This document shows, piece by piece, positions 43,943-53,149 of a DNA stretch of 64,000 nt. How positions within the stretch are numbered: position 1 is the stretch's first letter; every line of letters begins with the position of its first letter. The stretch is from assembly GCF_036492425.1 (NCBI RefSeq), contig NZ_AP025292.1:124001-188000 (forward strand), read 5' to 3'. The position numbers and the translations under genes are program-made. This DNA is from Persicobacter psychrovividus (GTDB lineage: Bacteria > Bacteroidota > Bacteroidia > Cytophagales > Cyclobacteriaceae). The notes below the pieces were generated by a model. It made no database searches and was not told the origin of the DNA. It worked only from the letters and a program-made list of their open reading frames with translations.

Positions 43943-44539
43943 TTATTTTGTGTCTTCTTTCAAGAAGTTGATGAAATCGTCCAAATTTCCCTCTCTACTT
44001 GCTTTCAGGAAGTGTTCGTAGCCTTTTTTTACCTGCTGTGTTTCTACATTGAAGCGTTCTTTTTGATCCTCAAGGCGTTGTTTGGCCCTTGAAACCAGTT
44101 GGCGACAATGATCTTTCTTTTTTTCGAAGATTTCAGAAATTTCGGGATAATCCAAGTTAAATACCTCGCGCAACAGATAGGTGCCTCGTTCCAAAGGGTT
44201 GAGTTTTTTCACCATTGTTTTGTAGGCCGAGCGCAACTGGTGGTCAATATCAGTCTTAAATTCTTCGACCTCTTTGGTGGAGGGAAGAAACTCTGATATG
44301 TCCATTGACCATGGGCACTCCATGCGGTGCCTCCATTGTTTCTTGAAATTCAGACAGGCGTTGGTAACTGCCCTCACAAGGTACGCCTTAGGGTTGGCTA
44401 CCTTGGTGCGGTCCATGCTGGTCCACTTAATGAGGGTTTCTTGAACGATGTCTTCCGCATCTTTCAGATTGTCAAGTATTTCAAAAGCAATCTTAAAAAG
44501 AAGAGGTCTATAGGTGTTAATGCTTTGTGTCAGTTCCAT
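43943..44539 (-). CDS. ECF sigma factor with truncated SnoaL-like tail
   Basis: 198 residues from ATG 44539. Region 2 (~10-80: FKIAFEILDNLKDAEDIVQE, NPKAYLVRAVTNACLNFKK) and region 4 (~110-165: LNPLERGTYLLREVFNLDYPEISE) are clear. The region-4 helix is SigJ/ECF41-like. The tail QQVKKGYEHFLKASREGNLD-DFINFL resembles the first helix of the SnoaL domain carried by ECF41 sigmas, then stops at residue 198 where a full domain would need ~100 more residues. An alternative GTG start lies three codons upstream. The desaturase gene follows closely. Confidence 0.88.
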   Translation of the reverse strand: MELTQSINTYRPLLFKIAFEILDNLKDAEDIVQETLIKWTSMDRTKVANPKAYLVRAVTNACLNFKKQWRHRMECPWSMDISEFLPSTKEVEEFKTDIDHQLRSAYKTMVKKLNPLERGTYLLREVFNLDYPEISEIFEKKKDHCRQLVSRAKQRLEDQKERFNVETQQVKKGYEHFLKASREGNLDDFINFLKEDTK

Positions 44540-44803
44540 TGTAATCACAAATATAATTTAATTATCATTGAATCAAATTAAATCAATGGCTAAGCGATGA
44601 TTATTAACAAAATTGAGGAAACTCCTTTCGGTGTGCAACATGTAAGTGATGAAATTTTAAGTGATCATCAAAAGTAATGGCTGCTGTATTGAGAGGCTGT
44701 TTTTGTCTGTTTTTTTTTTACAGCACCCCACTTTTTTTTGGCTGTTGAGTTTCCAAAATCAAGGATGTATTTGTGCGTATTTACGTGGATGACGATGGAT
44801 GGA
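44540..44803. other. Sequence between ECF sigma factor and beta-helix gene
   Basis: About 260 bp. Apart from the ECF promoter, no gene or terminator with a clear stem was found. Confidence 0.4.
44548..44577 (-). promoter_or_regulatory. Promoter of the ECF sigma factor gene
   Basis: TTTG (44577-44574), 18 bases, TATATTTG (44555-44548). Only 8 bases separate the -7 box from the ATG at 44539, so the mRNA would have almost no leader. Confidence 0.75.
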
Positions 44804-46171
44804 TTACTCCGTAGGTGTAAGGTCTTCTTCGGCTATAAACTCAAAGGCACCGATATCGGGTTTTTCATCTCGTGTTCGATCAAGGAAATCTTTTTTTACG
44901 GCAGTAGGTGTTGCCTGATCGATCTGAGGGCTATCTTCTTTCAGCTTGTAATTATCCTCTTCAATATTTTGAAAAAGGTCACTGCTGAAATAGTTGTTAT
45001 ATAAGTTCGTGTTTCCGAAATCCTGCAGGGTTTTCAGTAAAGAGAAGGTGATCTCTGCCGGAGAGTCAGTTCCTTCAATTGAGATTTCCTCCTGATTAGC
45101 ACCCCAGACTATACTGTTGATCAGTTCAAAGTGAGGAGCATTTGCCTGCACTTTGCTGTTCGTTTCGGGAGCTTCGGGCTGTACCTTAATGAGTGGGTCG
45201 CGGCGCAACAGGCTACTTCCAATGCCGTTGATGGTCAGGTGATTTCCATAAAAATGTGTACCACCATAGCTGCAAATCATGGCTTTTCCACTCTTGGAGA
45301 AGATGCTGTTTTCGGCATGAATTTCCGCCTGGTTGATCAGTAGGCCGTATCCCCCCTGATTGATCAGCTGACAGTTTTTCAGCATCACAGGCGTGGTGCT
45401 GTTTTGAATACAAAGACTGTTTTGTGCATTTCTGACTTCGGTAAACTGCAGATTTATTTCACCCGTAGGGCTGTTAATGTGAATCCCAGACCACTGCGAG
45501 GGTGCTTCAACGGTCAGTTTTTCATTTCTGAAAACGATGGGCTGTTCATTTGTTCCCTGAGCCTGCAAGCTGCCAAATATATTGACTGCTGCGGCTTGTT
45601 GAGCAAGAAAAGTGGCGCCTGCTTCAATGGTAAGGTTTACGGCAGGTGCTACGGTCAGTGTATCAGTCAGTAGAAAAGGTCGGTCGGCTTTTAAGGTCGT
45701 ATCCTGAAGGATGGTGTGCTTGCCAAAACGATAAACATCCTGTGTTGCCGCCTGGCATTTCACCTCTTGTTCGTTGCCGTTGGTCAGGAAGATTAAGCTG
45801 TCGGGCATGGCAACGGGGGCGTTTTCATTGGTGGCCTGAGCATGATACTGAACGATGATCAGCAAGGAATCTTTGCCCAATAGCCTGATGTTATTTTCTG
45901 TGGTGGTTTCGTTGCCGTTGATGATCACCTGATAGGGGGAGTTGTCTCCGCCTGCGAGCCGTATTTGGGTGATTTCAATGGCTTTCTCTGCGCGATTATA
46001 AACCTGAAGTTGCTCAAAGGTACTTTTTTGTCCACTGATAAGGGTATCGAACTGAAGGGTGTCTGTTGAAAAGGCCAGTTTCAGTATCGGGTCGGTAGAC
46101 AATTGTTCTTCTTTAGGCAGGCATGCCCATGCAAAAAAGAGAAGGAAGAAGACTAAAAAAGAAAATCGCAT
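44804..46171 (-). CDS. Right-handed beta-helix lipoprotein
   Basis: 455 residues from ATG 46171; the first ~19 codons of the longer frame are dropped because MRFSFLVFFLLFFAWACLPK is a lipoprotein signal (cysteine at residue 17). Residues ~30-140 form a beta-sandwich-like start (DTLISGQKSTFEQLQVYN). Repeats such as TVEAPSQWSGIHINS, AQNSLCIQNSTTPVMLKNCQ and GGYGLLINQAEIHAENSIFS form the parallel beta-helix. The end reads DKPDIGAFEF, common to Bacteroidota choice-of-anchor/right-handed parallel beta-helix surface proteins. Exported; role unknown, possibly polysaccharide binding. Confidence 0.78.
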   Translation of the reverse strand: MRFSFLVFFLLFFAWACLPKEEQLSTDPILKLAFSTDTLQFDTLISGQKSTFEQLQVYNRAEKAIEITQIRLAGGDNSPYQVIINGNETTTENNIRLLGKDSLLIIVQYHAQATNENAPVAMPDSLIFLTNGNEQEVKCQAATQDVYRFGKHTILQDTTLKADRPFLLTDTLTVAPAVNLTIEAGATFLAQQAAAVNIFGSLQAQGTNEQPIVFRNEKLTVEAPSQWSGIHINSPTGEINLQFTEVRNAQNSLCIQNSTTPVMLKNCQLINQGGYGLLINQAEIHAENSIFSKSGKAMICSYGGTHFYGNHLTINGIGSSLLRRDPLIKVQPEAPETNSKVQANAPHFELINSIVWGANQEEISIEGTDSPAEITFSLLKTLQDFGNTNLYNNYFSSDLFQNIEEDNYKLKEDSPQIDQATPTAVKKDFLDRTRDEKPDIGAFEFIAEEDLTPTE

Positions 46172-46279
46172 ATGGAGGCGGTCTGTTAAAAAATGCTCAG
46201 ACGAATATTTATGAAGTGGAGAACCCACCCCCTACCATCAGGTAAAGGGTGAATTAATATTTTGAGAAAATGGAGAAGC

Positions 46280-47350
46280 CTATTGCTCCTCGCCATTCAT
46301 TTTAGTGGCATTTTCAGCAATACGCAATTGCTCAACAATGTCACCAATGTCCCCGTCCATAATGGCTGGAAGGTTATGGGAAGAGTAACCGATGCGGTGA
46401 TCTGTTACACGGCTCTGTGGATAATTATATGTTCGGATTTTATCTGATCGGTCACCAGAACCTACCAATGAGCGGCGGTGTTCCGAGATCGCATCATTAT
46501 GCTTTTTCAGCTCAGCCTCATACAATCTTGAGCGCAGTACTGTCAGGGCTTTGTCGTAGTTGGCATGCTGTGAACGACCATCCTGACACTCCACAACCGT
46601 ATTGGTCGGAAGGTGAGTTAATCGAACGGCAGATTCCGTTTTGTTGACGTGCTGCCCACCAGCACCTGAGGCACGGAAAGTATCTTTCTTGATGTCTTTC
46701 AGGTTCAGTTCAAAATCCACATCCTCTGCTTCGGGCATCAGGGCAACCGTAGCGGCCGAAGTGTGAACACGGCCTTGTGTTTCTGTCTGAGGAACGCGCT
46801 GTACACGGTGTACACCAGATTCAAATTTCAGCTTGCCGTAAACATCAGCACCAGAAACGGAGGCGATAATTTCTTTATAACCACCAGCAGATCCCTCTGT
46901 GGCACTCATCAGTGATACCGACCATTTGTTTTTTTCAGCAAATCGCTGATACATACGGAAAAGATCTCCCGCAAAAATAGAGGCTTCGTCGCCACCTGTT
47001 CCTGCACGGATCTCCAGGATACCATCTTTGGCATCATTGGGATCTTTGGGGATCAATAATTCTTTTAAATCTGCTTCAATCGTTGACACTTGAGGCTCCA
47101 GTTCATTCAGCTCCATTTTGGCCATATCCCGATAGTCTTCATCCTTCTCGGTCGACAAAATGTGCTTCGCCTCTTCAATACCACTGATTACCGTTCGGTA
47201 TTCTTCATATTTTTTCACCACCTTTTCCAAGTCAGAGAATTCTTTGGTCAGCTTGGTGAATTGTTTCATGTCTGAAGCAATATCGGGCTGTACTAACAGT
47301 TGCCCAACTTCTTCATATCGAGCTTTGATAGCCTCAAGTTTTTCAGTCAT
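46280..47350 (-). CDS. prfA: Peptide chain release factor 1
   Basis: Recognises UAA and UAG stops and triggers peptide release. 356 residues. The catalytic GGQ lies at 231-233 (ASGAGGQHVNKTES). The codon-recognition tripeptide is PQT at 187-189 (VPQTETQGR), keeping the P-x-T form of RF1 rather than the SPF of RF2. LTHLPTNTVVECQDGRSQ follows, as in the family. Gene stands between the beta-helix lipoprotein and a YfiR-like gene; the usual neighbour prmC is not present here. Confidence 0.96.
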   Translation of the reverse strand: MTEKLEAIKARYEEVGQLLVQPDIASDMKQFTKLTKEFSDLEKVVKKYEEYRTVISGIEEAKHILSTEKDEDYRDMAKMELNELEPQVSTIEADLKELLIPKDPNDAKDGILEIRAGTGGDEASIFAGDLFRMYQRFAEKNKWSVSLMSATEGSAGGYKEIIASVSGADVYGKLKFESGVHRVQRVPQTETQGRVHTSAATVALMPEAEDVDFELNLKDIKKDTFRASGAGGQHVNKTESAVRLTHLPTNTVVECQDGRSQHANYDKALTVLRSRLYEAELKKHNDAISEHRRSLVGSGDRSDKIRTYNYPQSRVTDHRIGYSSHNLPAIMDGDIGDIVEQLRIAENATKMNGEEQ

Positions 47351-47373
47351 TTTCGTTCTTTCTTATGAATATG

Positions 47374-47381
47374 CAAAGTTA
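47374..47381 (-). promoter_or_regulatory. prfA -7 box
   Basis: TAACTTTG on the minus strand, 23 bases before the ATG. No good TTG element was found upstream. Confidence 0.45.
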
Positions 47382-47634
47382 ATAAAAACAATGTTTTATT
47401 CCCCGTCAAAAGTAATCAGGATTGATAAAGCTTTGTGAATCATGGCTGTTTTCATCTTTTTTTTACTATAATTACTCTTATCAATCACTGATTGTAAATT
47501 AATTTGACCATTAGTAGTTCTGAATAGTACATGGTTTGGTGTTGTCAGGAATGGAATTTAGGCGCCTGAACCCGATTTTAGTACAGCTTTAGGTTAAATT
47601 AAGTTGGTGATTATTTTTCGTTGATTTCAATAGC
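47382..47634. other. Divergent intergenic region
   Basis: Region between prfA and the YfiR-like gene. AT-rich, with no gene or RNA recognised. Confidence 0.35.
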
Positions 47635-47662
47635 TTGTATATTGAAAAACAGATTACTTTTG
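47635..47662 (+). promoter_or_regulatory. Promoter of the YfiR-like gene
   Basis: TTG (47635-47637), 17 bases, TACTTTTG (47655-47662). The ATG at 47668 follows after five bases, so this predicts a leaderless mRNA or one with a leader of a few bases. A match to both elements makes chance less likely. Confidence 0.55.
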
Positions 47663-47667
47663 TGATA

Positions 47668-48180
47668 ATGAAGCGACAAATCATTTTTCTCTTAATATTA
47701 TTTTCAACCTGTTCCATTGCTTTTGCGCAGGGAAACCAATCCTATGCTTTTCAGAAGCTGTACCTTTATACTTTTATGAAGTATATAGAGTGGCCTAATG
47801 CGGAGGTAAATGAAAAGTTTACCATCGGCTTTGTAGGCTATTCAGGGCTTTACCCTCATTTGGAAAAAATGGCAGAGGAGAAGGAAATCAGGGGGAAGGC
47901 GATTGAATTGAAGAAAATCAGTTCAGTAGAAGAAGCCCAACAATGCCAGCTATTATATGTGCCCAGTGGGCAGGCAGATTTGCCCAACTATATTGAAGCT
48001 CTGAAAGGCTCGCCTGTTTTGATTGTTTCTGATCTGGAAGGGGCAGCCGAAGAAGGCGCTGGCTTTAGTTTTTTGATGGTGGACGGTAAATTAAAGTTTG
48101 ACATTAACACCACAACGATAGAAGCATCGCAGTTGAGTATTAAGGATGCGCTGAAGAAGTTTGCTGTTAATACTTACTAA
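47668..48180 (+). CDS. YfiR-like secreted protein (DUF4154)
   Basis: 170 residues from ATG 47668. Signal peptide MKRQIIFLLILFSTCSIAFAQ, then a compact domain whose FQKLYLYTFMKYIEWPN and FTIGFVGYSGLYPHLEKMA segments match YfiR/DUF4154 proteins. In gamma-proteobacteria YfiR is a periplasmic repressor of the diguanylate cyclase YfiN. Bacteroidota homologues occur near signalling and adhesion genes, and no partner kinase or cyclase is adjacent here. A bidirectional terminator follows and separates it from an AraC regulator. Confidence 0.75.
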   Translation: MKRQIIFLLILFSTCSIAFAQGNQSYAFQKLYLYTFMKYIEWPNAEVNEKFTIGFVGYSGLYPHLEKMAEEKEIRGKAIELKKISSVEEAQQCQLLYVPSGQADLPNYIEALKGSPVLIVSDLEGAAEEGAGFSFLMVDGKLKFDINTTTIEASQLSIKDALKKFAVNTY

Positions 48181-48194
48181 AAAAATAAAGACAT

Positions 48195-48230
48195 AAAAAA
48201 ACCTTGATCATCGGCGATCAAGGTTTTTTT
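48195..48230. terminator. Bidirectional terminator between YfiR-like and AraC genes
   Basis: AAAAAACCTTGATC/GATCAAGGTTTTTT stem with a 6-base loop and T-runs on both strands. Confidence 0.9.
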
Positions 48231-48253
48231 ATGGTTAAAGCACTCTTGGGTGC

Positions 48254-49177
48254 TTAGATATTCATTAATGATTCACGACGACGCATCTTTCCTGCAGGAA
48301 TACCAAACATCATCTTGAAACGGCGACAGAAATAAGCGGTATCTTTATAGCCTACTTCTTTACCGATGTCGCGAATAGATTTCTTGGTTGTTCTCAATAA
48401 ACCTACCGCCTTCTCCATGCGCTGGTACTCGATATAATCCTGAGGGTTAATTCCTGTCAGCATTTTAAAATACTGCCCAACATAATCCTCAGAAACATTG
48501 GCTACACTCGCCAAAACTTTATTGGACAGATCGCCTTCAAGATTCTCCTTGATATAATTGAAGATATCAATCAATCGAGGATCCTTAAAATAAGTACTGT
48601 TCGTTGCCAGTTGTTCAACAAACAGGCGGTTGCGGATAATGTGGCGAACAATCTCCACCACCAAATATTCGGTATTGATTTTTACCACACGTTGGTTACC
48701 TGCCAACTCAGATACACTTTCCTTCAAGATGGAGCGCATGATAGCCGCCAAGCGATCATTTCTACCAATAATGAAAGGTGGAATATCAAGAGAGTTGAAG
48801 AAGTTTACAGAATCAAATACTTTAGCTTCAAAAGAAACATAAGAGAAATTTTCTGCAATGGTATCCTCGAGCTCAGAATGATGGAAAGATTTGAAATAGT
48901 CATCACGCTGTGTGATGAACTCATCATTGTTTAAAACATCTGGCTTACCTGACCCATAAGAAATGGTGGTCGAGTGGCCTCCAGGAATAAACAAAATATC
49001 CCCTTCTTTTACTAATTCATCTTCTTCTCCAAATCGTACTTCACCTTTATTAAGTAATAATATGGTGTTTTCAACATCGTAGAAATTGGTGATTGTTAAG
49101 GGTTGTAATATTTTAATATTTTTTGCCTTAGCATATCTTACGCCCAATGACTCGATAATCTTGTTATAATCTTCCAT
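48254..49177 (-). CDS. AraC-family transcriptional regulator
   Basis: 307 residues. The N-terminal half is a cupin-like sensing region (VEGDILFIPGGH-like KEGDILFIPGGHSTTISYG near residue 60). The C-terminal ~100 residues are two AraC helix-turn-helices: NKVLASVANVSEDYVGQYFK for HTH 1 and SIRDIGKEVGYKDTAYFCRR for HTH 2, ending in FGIPAGKMRR. Ligand and targets are unknown. It is followed, convergently, by a YfiR-like gene, and the upstream gap is long. Confidence 0.92.
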   Translation of the reverse strand: MEDYNKIIESLGVRYAKAKNIKILQPLTITNFYDVENTILLLNKGEVRFGEEDELVKEGDILFIPGGHSTTISYGSGKPDVLNNDEFITQRDDYFKSFHHSELEDTIAENFSYVSFEAKVFDSVNFFNSLDIPPFIIGRNDRLAAIMRSILKESVSELAGNQRVVKINTEYLVVEIVRHIIRNRLFVEQLATNSTYFKDPRLIDIFNYIKENLEGDLSNKVLASVANVSEDYVGQYFKMLTGINPQDYIEYQRMEKAVGLLRTTKKSIRDIGKEVGYKDTAYFCRRFKMMFGIPAGKMRRRESLMNI

Positions 49178-49831
49178 GATCTATCAACTTACACTGTTCA
49201 ATAATCCCTGAATTATCAAATTAAACCAAAGCTGTGTTTATTAACTTACTGAAAATAAGTGTTTAATGTTAGGGCTTATTGGTTTTGTTCAAATTTAGTA
49301 ATTTAATTTTTTATATTTTATTCTTCGGTTATTTTTTTTCGATCAAAATTAATCTAAGAACAATTCAAAAATTAAAATGTTTATGTTTTTCTGACTTAAA
49401 AGAAATTATTTTAGCCCTGTTTATCATAATTTACTGCCGAAAGGGGTAACATGTTTCAATTATTAAATATTTAAGTGAAAAGGCGAAAATTATACTAATT
49501 GGGGCTATCTTTTTGTCTTTTAAGATGATGATTTTGCTTTATTTTAAATCAAAAAATAGGCCACAATGTTTGGGCTTATGTATAAAATGATGAAAATATT
49601 GATAATTAGCAATGCGTACAGCTGAACAGTTAGGCTGTTTGTATTGGTAAAATGCTGTTTAGGAGCTTATAATCGGTTGTTAGTCAAACATTTTAGGGGC
49701 TTAATATTATAGTTCAATAATTGAATAAAAATTGAACTTGACTAATAAATAGTTAGCGGTTTTATTTAGGCGGACTAAAAAGCGGTTCGTTTGTATAATA
49801 CAATAGTCAATAAAGGTGTCTTTTCCCCTGC
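49178..49831. other. Long AT-rich gap upstream of AraC gene
   Basis: 654 bp without a gene. Two minus-strand -7-like boxes, TAAATTTG (49297-49290) and TAATTTTG (49351-49344), lie 110-170 bases before the AraC ATG but lack spaced -33 partners. An inverted repeat AGTTCAAT/ATTGAACT (49711-49718 and 49731-49738) is the clearest structure. Confidence 0.5.
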
Positions 49832-50812
49832 TCAGGAAATCATGTTTTGTGTCCTGAACCAGGCCAGTGCTTCTTTGATCGCCTGATCAATGCCCGACTG
49901 GGGCATCATGAGTTCTTTCTGAGCTTTGGAGGCGTGGTAATAATTTTTAACGCATAAGATTTTAGCGTTTGCAGGGGTCAGTTCAATGGCTTTTCCACTG
50001 ATGCTGCGCCAGGCTACACCAAACCTGGCCCCTAATTTAAGTAAAGGCTTGGGTAAGGTGATAATCACTTTTGGAAGCTGGTTGAGTTGTTGGCATTTTT
50101 TGAAAAACTGGCGGTAAGAGAGGTTTTCACCTGCGAGAATGAAGGCCTCCCCTGCGCTACCGTTGATCAGCCCATTAACAATTGCCGTGGCGGCATCTTT
50201 GGCCGAAACAAAGTTTTTTCCCCCTGGAGGAGCAAAGGCAAACCACTGGTTGGCCATGAGCAGGATGCGCCCCGAGGAAGGCTTGGCATCGTAAGGCCCA
50301 ATAATGAAACTTGGATTGACGATAATGGCATTCAGCTTTTGCTGCTGAACGGCCTCGAGGACTATTTTCTGTGCGTTCACTTTACTCTTGGCATAGCCGG
50401 TACGCATAAATACAGGGCTCGGAGGAAGGGCCTCATGGCCTGGGCTTTTCTTTGTGCCATAGCCAAAAGCATTCGCTGTACTCACAAATATAAACCGATG
50501 AATTTTTTGCCGTACAGCCGTCTCTACGAGCGCACGGGTGCTGTTGGTATTGAAAGCGTAGAAATCAGCAGTGAGTCCATTCATATTGGTGTTGGCGGCC
50601 GTGTGAATAACCGCCTGGCAGTCCATCATGGCTTCTTCAATATGGTCGGGGTTGGTCAGTTGCCCATAAAATATTTCAACGTTCAAACCTTCAAATCCTT
50701 TAATATTCGCTTTGGGGCGAACCATCGCTTTAGGTTCGTAGCCTTTTTGTAGTAGTGCTCTGATGACATTGCTTCCTAAAAGGCCGTTGGCGCCAGTGAC
50801 GAGTACTTTCAT
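49832..50812 (-). CDS. NAD-dependent epimerase/dehydratase-type SDR
   Basis: 326 residues of the extended SDR type. The nucleotide motif is VTGANGLLGSNVIRALL (G-x2-G-x2-G). The catalytic segment is SPVFMRTGYAKSKVNAQ (Y-x3-K), with VSTANAF before it and VNPSFIIGPYDAKPSSG after it. Closest in feel to dihydroflavonol-reductase-like / 3-beta-HSD-like oxidoreductases. It is 3 bp downstream of another SDR gene on the same strand, so the two are very likely one operon acting on the same, unknown, substrate. Confidence 0.9.
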   Translation of the reverse strand: MKVLVTGANGLLGSNVIRALLQKGYEPKAMVRPKANIKGFEGLNVEIFYGQLTNPDHIEEAMMDCQAVIHTAANTNMNGLTADFYAFNTNSTRALVETAVRQKIHRFIFVSTANAFGYGTKKSPGHEALPPSPVFMRTGYAKSKVNAQKIVLEAVQQQKLNAIIVNPSFIIGPYDAKPSSGRILLMANQWFAFAPPGGKNFVSAKDAATAIVNGLINGSAGEAFILAGENLSYRQFFKKCQQLNQLPKVIITLPKPLLKLGARFGVAWRSISGKAIELTPANAKILCVKNYYHASKAQKELMMPQSGIDQAIKEALAWFRTQNMIS

Positions 50813-50815
50813 TAA

Positions 50816-51625
50816 TTATTTGGTGTTGGTGAATTGAGAAATTTCAACTTTAACCCTATTTGTTAAAAATGGTACTCGGATGGCACCAGGTAACAGGACG
50901 CTCAGTAAGTGAAAGAATTTATTGCCTAAACCAGGCGTAATGACGGCTTTTCTTGCATACATTTTTTTCAATCCTACTTGAGCGGTTTTTTCAGGGCTCA
51001 GGCAGGCAATTCTGGCAAACCATCCTTGCTTTTTTGTTCTGCGAGTGACCTCAGGGTTGGTCATCATCGGGCCTGGGGTAATAACACTAACCGATACATT
51101 GGAGTTTTTAAGCTCTTCCCTCAAACCCACAGAGAAGGTATAAACAAAGGCCTTGGATGCTGGATAAACGGTTTTAAAGCCCGTTGGGTGAAAACAAGTC
51201 ATACTTGATACATTCAATATCCAGGCATGGGGCTGAAGTTTTAACTGATCGAGCAGTGAGTAGGTCAGGAATGTAAGTGCTGTAATATTCAGACGTAATA
51301 TATTTTCAATATATGGCCACTGAACATGCTCCATCGCCTTGGAGCCGCCCGTGCCAGCATTGTTAATTAAAGTATCAATTGGCCGATGCAGTAATTCTTG
51401 CTCTACCAGTAACCGAAGCGAAGTGGCATCTGTCAGGTCAGTGGTAAAATATATCACGACCGTATTATAGGTTTGCCTTAGCTTTTCAGCCAACATTTTC
51501 AGTCCGCTGTCTTGCAGTGCAATTAAAATCAAAGGCTTACTTTGCTGGGCAAACAGTTCAGCAAAAGCTTTTCCCAAACCAGAGGAAGCTCCAGTAATCA
51601 GGGTATAGGGAGGGGTAGCAGACAT
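50816..51625 (-). CDS. Classical short-chain dehydrogenase/reductase
   Basis: 269 residues from ATG 51625; an in-frame TTG two codons upstream is possible. Motifs are TGASSGLGKAFA, NNAGTGGS, SSM (catalytic Ser) and YPASKAFV (Tyr-x3-Lys). The C-terminal part has NPEVTRRTKKQGWFARIACL and LLSVLLPGAIRVPFLTN, a hydrophobic end seen in membrane-associated or lipid-acting SDRs such as SDR family DltE/YqjQ-like. First gene of a two-SDR operon. Confidence 0.9.
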   Translation of the reverse strand: MSATPPYTLITGASSGLGKAFAELFAQQSKPLILIALQDSGLKMLAEKLRQTYNTVVIYFTTDLTDATSLRLLVEQELLHRPIDTLINNAGTGGSKAMEHVQWPYIENILRLNITALTFLTYSLLDQLKLQPHAWILNVSSMTCFHPTGFKTVYPASKAFVYTFSVGLREELKNSNVSVSVITPGPMMTNPEVTRRTKKQGWFARIACLSPEKTAQVGLKKMYARKAVITPGLGNKFFHLLSVLLPGAIRVPFLTNRVKVEISQFTNTK

Positions 51626-51693
51626 GGTCAAAATTTAGCGGAATGATATCTACCTTAACTTATTTGCGCGCCGAATTGATTATTGAATCAAAT

Positions 51694-52728
51694 TTAATTG
51701 CAATATTTTTTGTTGAATGTGCTGATCTGTTCATTTGAACCAATCACAATAATGGTCGTGTGCTCTTCTATTTTGTCATGAATGGAAGGGTTGAAATTGA
51801 ATTGTTTATCGGGCATTTTTAGGCCAATCACCGAAACGCCTGTCATGTTTCGCACATCCATCTCTTTGATGGTCAGGTTACGGTACTTCTGCGCAATATT
51901 CTCGTAGCGAATTTCTTCCATCTGCATATCAACATTCGTTACACCACTGAGCAGGTCAATAAACTCAATCACCACAGGTTTGGTAATCAGCTGTGCCATA
52001 TGGTAACCACCAAGGGTATCTGGCTTAACAATGCGCGACGCACCCGCCCGCATCAGCTTTTTCTCGGAAGATTCTTCATTGGCCCTCGCAATAACACGCA
52101 CATGGGGGTTCAGCTCACGGCAAGTGAGGGTAATAAAAACATTTTCGGCATCTGAGGGCAAGGTGGTAATCAGTGCTTTGGCGGCAAGTATCCCTGCCTT
52201 AATGAGCACATGGTCCATTGTGGCATCTCCAAGAATGATCGATGAGCCAATGTTGTAGGGAAAGGTATCGAGCACTTCTGTATTGGCTTCTACCACCACA
52301 AAAGGGGTGCCTGCGCGCGCCAGCTCCTCACAAGCTTTTATCCCATTTCGTCCCAGGCCACACACAATCACATGGTCTTTCAGGCGTTTAACTTCTCGGT
52401 TCATTTTATATCGGTTTAACATTTTATTGACTTCCCCACCAAAAAGGTAGCTGGTCAGGGTAGAAACTCCAAAGGCGATGATAATCAGGTTACTGACAAT
52501 ATAGCAGGAGGTAAAAAGGCGTGCCGCTGGGCTGAGTGGAAAAATTTCTCCGTAGCCCACCGTCGAGATAGTGATGATGGACATATACGAAGCATCCACC
52601 AGTGAAAACCCTTCGTGAAGGTAATAGAAGGAAGTGCCAGTTAAAAAACTGATCAGCAGTAAACTGACAGCGACAAAGAGCCTTTTAAATGAGGGAAGAA
52701 CATCTCGGTCTATAAAAGCGAATTTCAA
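51694..52728 (-). CDS. Two-TM potassium channel with RCK (TrkA) domains
   Basis: 344 residues. The first TM helix (~17-37) is followed by a pore loop with selectivity filter TVGYGE (56-61), then TM2 (~70-95). An RCK-N Rossmann domain with GLGRNG (124-129) and a C-terminal RCK-C domain (about 255-344, ending TIIVIGSNEQISTF) complete it. It matches MthK/Kch-like channels that gate on cytosolic ligands. The start codon is TTG at 52728; no in-frame ATG occurs before the first TM helix, and the next methionine is residue 49, inside the pore region. Confidence 0.9.
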   Translation of the reverse strand: MKFAFIDRDVLPSFKRLFVAVSLLLISFLTGTSFYYLHEGFSLVDASYMSIITISTVGYGEIFPLSPAARLFTSCYIVSNLIIIAFGVSTLTSYLFGGEVNKMLNRYKMNREVKRLKDHVIVCGLGRNGIKACEELARAGTPFVVVEANTEVLDTFPYNIGSSIILGDATMDHVLIKAGILAAKALITTLPSDAENVFITLTCRELNPHVRVIARANEESSEKKLMRAGASRIVKPDTLGGYHMAQLITKPVVIEFIDLLSGVTNVDMQMEEIRYENIAQKYRNLTIKEMDVRNMTGVSVIGLKMPDKQFNFNPSIHDKIEEHTTIIVIGSNEQISTFNKKYCN

Positions 52729-53149
52729 TATGTGATGGGCTAAAAGGGAATAATCTATGAGAAAAATTCAATTCCCAAAATTATTAAAAAAAAAGTTCAT
52801 TTGGATGAAATTGAGAAATCTTTCTTCAACATCAAGATTTTTACACCTATGATGAATCCTATTAGTTGGTCTGAAATATGGCTTTATTGTAATAAAAAAC
52901 ACAAAAAATAGGCGGAATTTTGATTGTGTAAAAACTTTATGGATGTTAATAATATTTGTCTATATGTAAAATACGCCAAATAATATTCAACAACGGATAT
53001 TTACTATTGATCGTATTAGTAATTATAGGGTAGTAGAATAGTTACATCCAAAACTTATTTGTCTGAAAGTAAATATTGGTCTCTTTCTGCCCCATCGATT
53101 TGAATATCTTATCATTTACCTGACAGAAGACGATAACCAAGGAGGATAT
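52729..53149. other. Upstream region of prkA with a strong Shine-Dalgarno sequence
   Basis: AT-rich gap of 421 bp between divergent genes. AAGGAGG at 53139-53145, four bases before the prkA ATG, is a full Shine-Dalgarno match, unusual in Bacteroidota. No fully matching TTG/TAnnTTTG promoter was found. Confidence 0.55.
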
